Of a stretch of 8,544 nucleotides of DNA, positions 5,679 to 8,544 are shown piece after piece; position 1 is the first letter of the stretch; every line of letters begins with the position of its first letter. This DNA is from Trebonia sp. GTDB taxonomy: Bacteria; Actinomycetota; Actinomycetes; Streptosporangiales; Streptosporangiaceae. The notes beneath the pieces are model-generated. The model worked only from the letters and a program-made list of their open reading frames with translations. It was not told the origin of the DNA and did not search any database. Location: positions 1 to 8,544 of the forward strand of contig JASHXJ010000108.1 of assembly GCA_030043595.1 (NCBI GenBank), read 5' to 3'. A program made the translations under genes and the position numbers.

Positions 5679-6835
5679 ACCCACGGCTTGACATGGACCG
5701 GATCATCGACGACCGGCGCACGCGCATCATCGTCTGCTGCGGCTCCGGCGGTGTCGGGAAGACCACGGCGGCGGCGGCCATCGGCCTGCGCGCCGCCGAG
5801 CGCGGCAGGCAGACCTGCGTGCTCACCGTCGACCCGGCCCGGCGGCTGGCCCAGTCGATGGGCCTGACCTCGCTGGACAACACGCCGCGGCTGATCGAGG
5901 GCATCGACACCAGCTCAGGCGGCAGCCTGCACGCGATGATGCTGGACATGAAGCGCACCTTCGACGAGATCGTCGAGGCGCACGCGGACCCGGTGCGGGC
6001 GGCACAGATCCTGGCCAACCCGTTCTACCAGTCGCTGTCGTCCAGCTTCGCGGGCACCCAGGAGTACATGGCGATGGAGAAGCTCGGCCAGCTGCGCCGC
6101 TCCGACGAGTGGGACCTGATCGTGGTGGACACCCCGCCGAGCCGGTCTGCGCTGGACTTCCTCGACGCCCCCGAGCGGCTCGGCCGGTTCCTCGACGGGC
6201 GGCTGATCCGCGTGCTCCTGTCCCCGGCCAAGGCGACCCGGCCGTTCACCAAGGTGCTGAACGCGGGGTTCTCGATGATGACCGGAGCGCTGACCAGGCT
6301 GCTGGGCGCTCAGGTGCTGCGGGACGCGCAGACGTTCGTCACCGCGTTCGACACGATGTTCGGCGGTTTTCGCGAGCGCGCGGATGCCACGTACAAGCTG
6401 CTGCAGGCACCGGGCACGTCGTTCCTCGTCGTGGCCGCCCCGGAGCCGGACGCGCTGCGCGAGGCGTCCTACTTCGTCGAGCGGCTGGACGAGGAGCGCA
6501 TGCCGCTGGCCGGACTGATCCTCAACCGGGTGCACCGCTCGCCGCTCCCCCGGCTGAGCGCCGCACGCGCACTGGCCGCCGCGGAGACACTGGACAGCAG
6601 CATCCCGAACGATGACACGGCTCCTGCCGAGGCCAATGGCTACACGATGGCGGCGGCCGCGCTGCGGCTGCACGCGGAGCGCATGAGCCTGTCCGAACGG
6701 GAGCGGCGGGTGGCCGGCGCGTTCACGTCGGCACACCCCGCCATTCCCGTCGTGGAGGTACCCGCGCTGCCGGTGGACGTGCACGATCTCGCCGGCCTGC
6801 GGGACGTCGGCACGGCGCTGGGATCCGCCGTCTAG
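5675..6835 (+). CDS. bagB: Get3/ArsA-like ATPase, second subunit (Rv3680/BagB-type)
   Basis: This 386-residue ArsA/Get3-family protein has Walker A CGSGGVGKTT (22-31), switch I VDPARRL (52-58) and switch II VDTPPSRSALDFL (151-163). The P-loop has Ser24 where Get3/ArsA proteins have the signature lysine that reaches the partner's nucleotide, while the upstream subunit keeps it. Asp53 and Asp152 of the switches are present. The middle region (about 165-250), including GFSMMTGALTRLLGAQVL, is helical and moderately hydrophobic and may form the client-binding face; no clear membrane segment or zinc CxxC is seen. The GTG start at 5675 overlaps the upstream stop and has AGGGGG 5 nt before it, so the two subunits are likely made in step and form a heterodimer. 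A late helical repeat of Arg/Glu (RMSLSERERRVAG) precedes the final strand VVEVPALPVDVHDL. The gene converges on wblA across a hairpin-rich gap. Confidence 0.88.
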   Translation: MNPRLDMDRIIDDRRTRIIVCCGSGGVGKTTAAAAIGLRAAERGRQTCVLTVDPARRLAQSMGLTSLDNTPRLIEGIDTSSGGSLHAMMLDMKRTFDEIVEAHADPVRAAQILANPFYQSLSSSFAGTQEYMAMEKLGQLRRSDEWDLIVVDTPPSRSALDFLDAPERLGRFLDGRLIRVLLSPAKATRPFTKVLNAGFSMMTGALTRLLGAQVLRDAQTFVTAFDTMFGGFRERADATYKLLQAPGTSFLVVAAPEPDALREASYFVERLDEERMPLAGLILNRVHRSPLPRLSAARALAAAETLDSSIPNDDTAPAEANGYTMAAAALRLHAERMSLSERERRVAGAFTSAHPAIPVVEVPALPVDVHDLAGLRDVGTALGSAV

Positions 6836-6841
6836 CGGCGG

Positions 6842-6909
6842 GGACGCCAGCAGCGCAGGCAATCCGGAGATGGCTGGCGTCCTCGCCAGCCGCTGGCAGC
6901 CTGGCCAGC
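6842..6909. terminator. Stacked GCTGGC/GCCAGC hairpins between convergent bagB-type gene and wblA
   Basis: The 88-bp gap holds several mutually complementary segments. GGCTGGC (6872-6878) pairs with GCCAGCC (6885-6891) over a 6-nt loop. Immediately after it GCTGGC (6892-6897) pairs with GCCAGC (6904-6909) over another 6-nt loop. An alternative longer-range pairing joins GGACGCCAGC (6842-6851) to GCTGGCGTCC (6873-6882), which excludes the first hairpin. Being symmetric, they can act for both strands. There are no U-tracts, as is common in high-GC actinobacteria, so bidirectional termination is inferred from position between two facing stops. Confidence 0.6.
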
Positions 6910-6923
6910 AGGGCAGACAAAGA

Positions 6924-7226
6924 TCAGCTGGCGACCAGCTCGTCGATGCCCTGGCGCTCGTAGCGGTCACGGGCCCGCTCGAGCAGTTCGCGCCACGACG
7001 TGACGTCGGGCCTGCGGCGCAGGAGCGCGCGCCGCTCGCGTTCGGTCATTCCGCCCCAGACGCCAAACTCGATGCCGTTGTCGAGCGCGTCCGCAAGGCA
7101 CTCGGTGCGTACCGGGCAACCCCGGCAGATCAGCTTGGCGCGGTTCTGGGCTGCACCCTGGACAAACAGCTCGTCAGGGTCTGTTCCCTTGCAGGCGGCG
7201 CGTGTGGTCCAGTCGGTGATCCACAT
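6924..7226 (-). CDS. wblA: WhiB-family [4Fe-4S] regulator, WblA/WhiB4 type
   Basis: This 100-residue protein has the four cluster-ligating cysteines of WhiB proteins: Cys12, Cys34, Cys37 and Cys43 (C-x2-C-x5-C for the last three). The family turn GVWGG is at 55-59, followed by a basic region (MTERERRALLRRRPDVTSW, 60-78). The sequence around DELFVQGAAQNRAK is typical of the WblA/WhiB4 branch, which in Streptomyces controls the onset of development and antibiotic production and in M. tuberculosis senses redox and oxygen. The ATG at 7226 is chosen because GAGGAG lies 9 nt upstream and the product then begins MWITDW; an in-frame ATG at 7259 would add 11 unconserved residues. The gene is divergent from a PBP gene and convergent with the Get3-like pair, exactly as in M. 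tuberculosis (Rv3680-whiB4-ponA2), which supports orthology. Confidence 0.93.
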   Translation of the reverse strand: MWITDWTTRAACKGTDPDELFVQGAAQNRAKLICRGCPVRTECLADALDNGIEFGVWGGMTERERRALLRRRPDVTSWRELLERARDRYERQGIDELVAS

Positions 7227-7316
7227 GTGCCCAACTCCTCTTGATCGCCAGGCGCGCATGCGCCCGTACGGTCTTTCGTTGACGGATTACTTGCCGTGCG
7301 GGTGTGCGGCCACCCG

Positions 7317-7338
7317 GTCACGGTTATCTGTTCGTGAC
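7317..7338. repeat. Inverted repeat GTCACG-N10-CGTGAC upstream of wblA
   Basis: Perfect 6-bp arms at 7317-7322 and 7333-7338 flank a 10-nt AT-richer spacer (GTTATCTGTT). They lie about 90-110 bp before the wblA start within the 305-bp wblA/PBP intergenic region. The arms share the GTGAC core with the palindrome at 7426-7437, so the same protein might use both. The half-sites point outward relative to a Crp site, so this is not a Crp box. Confidence 0.4.
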
Positions 7339-7397
7339 AATGCAACTTACGGAAGTTCGGGCATAGCTGCCAAGACCCCGGCATGGCCATTTCAGAG

Positions 7398-7415
7398 ATA
7401 GTCCTGATGGACTAT
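7398..7415. promoter_or_regulatory. Inverted repeat ATAGTCC-TGAT-GGACTAT overlapping a -10-like box
   Basis: Arms ATAGTCC (7398-7404) and GGACTAT (7409-7415) are perfect 7-bp complements around a 4-nt centre. On the minus strand the right arm supplies TATAGT (7411-7416), a good -10 sequence that would serve wblA with a leader of about 180 nt. The location fits an operator covering the wblA promoter. A small hairpin in a long wblA leader is the alternative. Confidence 0.45.
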
Positions 7416-7425
7416 ATACAACCGT

Positions 7426-7437
7426 GTGACTAGTCAC
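7426..7437. promoter_or_regulatory. 12-bp perfect palindrome GTGACTAGTCAC
   Basis: This fully symmetric 12-mer lies 11 bp from the neighbouring inverted repeat and about 90 bp before the PBP start. Its TGTGA/TCACC halves have a 4-bp centre, not the 6 bp needed for Crp. It resembles the AGTGA-N-TCACC pattern reported for BldD targets in Streptomyces, but the assignment is only suggestive. It could serve either divergent gene. Confidence 0.45.
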
Positions 7438-7518
7438 CGTCCGTTGCGAACACACTCCTAGCGTGACGTAATTGGCCGCTTCGGGGCTTCGGCGGCTGCG
7501 GCAGCGCTGATGCCCGCG

Positions 7519-7524
7519 TACGCT
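7519..7524 (+). promoter_or_regulatory. -10 box of a probable leaderless promoter for the PBP gene
   Basis: TACGCT (TANNNT) is followed by 7 nt and then the GTG at 7532, placing the predicted transcription start on the G of GTG. There is no Shine-Dalgarno in the preceding 20 bases. No convincing -35 hexamer is seen, which is common for such promoters. The same geometry occurs before the DUF4177 gene. Confidence 0.55.
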
Positions 7525-7531
7525 ATGAGCC

Positions 7532-8544
7532 GTGCAGTTCCTGGACTGGACGGTAACCAAGACAAGCGCTGTGGGCCGCCTGCTCCTCATGTCGGCGCTC
7601 GGCGGCGTGCTCGCCGCCGCAATGGTGCTGCCTGTGGTGGCGGTCACAGGAATCGCGGTGCGGAACACCTCCGACAAGTTCACCACGCTGGGGCTCGACG
7701 TCAACAGCCTGCCGCAGCGGTCGGCGATTTACGACCGGCAAGGGAACCTGATCACGTACGTGTTCGGCGTCGACGAAGGCCCTGGCATGACGTACACCGG
7801 CATCGACAGGCAGCCGGTGAGCTACAGCCAGATCTCGCCGTACATGCTCGAGGCGATCGTGGCGATCGAGGACAACCGGTTCTGGCAGCGCGGCGCGCTC
7901 GACATCAAGGGCACGCTGCGCGCGCTGATCAACGACATCGAGCACAAGCCGATCCAGGGCGGCTCCACGATCGAGCAGCAGTTCGTGAAGAACGTGCTCG
8001 TGCTGCAGGGGCTCAACGACCCCGCGGCCGAGCAGGAGGCCATCGCCGACACCGTGAACCGCAAGCTCGACCAGCTGCGGATGGCGGTCCAGCTCGCGCA
8101 CGTCATGTCCAAGCAGCAGATCCTCGCCGGGTACCTCAACGACGCCTTCTTCGGGAGCGGGGCCTGGGGCATCGAGGCCGCCGCGGAGACCTACTTCAAC
8201 ACGTCGGCGGCCAAGCTGACCCTCGTCCAGGCAGCGACGCTGGCCGGGATCGTCGAGGATCCGACCAGGTACGACCCGATGCTCAACCCCACCCAGTCGC
8301 TGCAGCGGCGCGACACCGTGCTCGCCCGGATGGTGCAGACCAAGGTGCTGTCGAAGGCGGCAGAGGCGGCGGCGCTGGCGCAGAAGCTGGACCTGCGCCC
8401 GGGCGCCGTGCAAAGCGGCTGCTCCGCCAGCAGGAACATGGAGGACGCCTTCTTCTGCGACTACGTGATCCACACGATCCTGCTCGACAAGCAGTTCGGG
8501 GCGACCACCGAGGACCGCGCCAGGCTGCTCGCCACCGGCGGCCT
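7532..8544 (+). CDS. Penicillin-binding protein with GT51 glycosyltransferase domain (class A type; ponA2-like), partial
   Basis: The first 337 residues are present; the gene runs off the right edge. A short cytoplasmic start is followed by a membrane anchor (about 16-43) and an extracytoplasmic GT51 peptidoglycan glycosyltransferase domain (about 65-255). Motif 1 is AIEDNRFWQRGALD (111-124) with the likely catalytic Glu113. Motif 2 is GGSTIEQQFVKN (143-154), motif 3 NRKLDQLRMAVQL (176-188), and motif 4 ILAGYLNDAFFGSGAWGIEA (197-216). Usual family residues differ at three places: Arg120 where a His is typical, Glu148 for Thr in GGST-I/L-TQQ, and Gln181 for Glu in RKxxE. Cys297 and Cys309 could form an extracytoplasmic disulfide. 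The transpeptidase domain, if any, lies beyond the window, so class A is inferred from the neighbouring wblA and the M. tuberculosis ponA2 synteny. GTG 7532 is chosen because a TACGCT box 7 nt upstream fits a leaderless message and no SD-supported start is seen nearby. Confidence 0.88.
   Translation, partial: MQFLDWTVTKTSAVGRLLLMSALGGVLAAAMVLPVVAVTGIAVRNTSDKFTTLGLDVNSLPQRSAIYDRQGNLITYVFGVDEGPGMTYTGIDRQPVSYSQISPYMLEAIVAIEDNRFWQRGALDIKGTLRALINDIEHKPIQGGSTIEQQFVKNVLVLQGLNDPAAEQEAIADTVNRKLDQLRMAVQLAHVMSKQQILAGYLNDAFFGSGAWGIEAAAETYFNTSAAKLTLVQAATLAGIVEDPTRYDPMLNPTQSLQRRDTVLARMVQTKVLSKAAEAAALAQKLDLRPGAVQSGCSASRNMEDAFFCDYVIHTILLDKQFGATTEDRARLLATGG

Noticed and set aside
4641..5684. Minus-strand open frames opposite both Get3-like ATPase genes (also 5915-6970)
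   Set aside because: Both plus-strand genes have P-loop and switch motifs and tight coupling. The antisense frames have no domain and biased composition.
4671..6835. Arsenite efflux ATPase pair (ArsA)
   Set aside because: Arsenite-binding cysteines and adjacent ars genes are absent, and the neighbourhood matches the Get3-like pair of M. tuberculosis.
7254..7263. Palindrome GCGCATGCGC before wblA
   Set aside because: A 10-bp GC palindrome is expected occasionally at this base composition, and it has no placement relative to a promoter that would make it informative.
7425..7438. Crp/GlxR binding site at TGTGA-CTAG-TCACC
   Set aside because: The spacing is 4 bp rather than the required 6 and the second half is TCACC, so it is kept only as an unassigned palindrome.
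7523..8473. Minus-strand open frame of about 316 codons opposite the PBP gene
   Set aside because: The plus strand carries ordered GT51 motifs. The antisense product is a Val/His/Arg-rich shadow.

Overview
The window is chromosomal DNA from a high-GC actinobacterium. The evidence is near-saturated G/C at third codon positions, a WhiB-family Fe-S regulator, an actinobacterial Crp, frequent GTG starts, GTGA stop/start overlaps, and TANNNT boxes about 7 nt before SD-less start codons. Protein features and gene order recall the Streptomyces/Streptosporangium side of the phylum, but the genus cannot be read from this sequence.

Layout: (i) 1-298: the 3' end of an unidentified gene, then a small membrane-protein reading frame that seems broken by one base. 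(ii) 442-1125 (+): a Crp-type cyclic-nucleotide regulator. (iii) 1138-3399 (-): a tightly coupled four-gene unit transcribed DUF4177 small protein -> RidA-like -> Nudix hydrolase -> LACTB2-like metallo-beta-lactamase-fold hydrolase. Every junction is a 4-nt GTGA overlap, and the unit starts from a probable leaderless promoter. (iv) 3424-4410 (-): a slipin/stomatin-type SPFH membrane protein. (v) 4671-6835 (+): two Get3/ArsA-like ATPases, also joined by GTGA. (vi) 6924-7226 (-): WblA/WhiB4. (vii) 7532 to the window end (+): the N-terminal part of a penicillin-binding protein with a GT51 glycosyltransferase domain, probably read from a leaderless mRNA.

From memory, this is the conserved actinobacterial block known in M. 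tuberculosis as Rv3676 (crp), Rv3677c (MBL), Rv3678c (RidA-like), Rv3678A, Rv3679-Rv3680 (Get3-like pair), Rv3681c (whiB4) and Rv3682 (ponA2). Relative to that order, a Nudix gene and an SPFH gene are extra here. The block groups global and redox regulation (Crp, WblA), membrane and tail-anchor-type ATPases, membrane scaffolding (SPFH), metabolite or RNA clean-up enzymes and cell-wall synthesis. No joint pathway is proven.

The coding content is mostly ordinary. The less expected material is: a nested 55-bp inverted repeat and a GNRA-capped stem in the spfh/Get3-like intergenic region; stacked GCTGGC/GCCAGC hairpins between the convergent ends of the second ATPase and wblA; several close inverted repeats between wblA and the PBP gene; substitutions at usually conserved glycosyltransferase positions in the PBP; and the probable single-base frameshift near the left edge.
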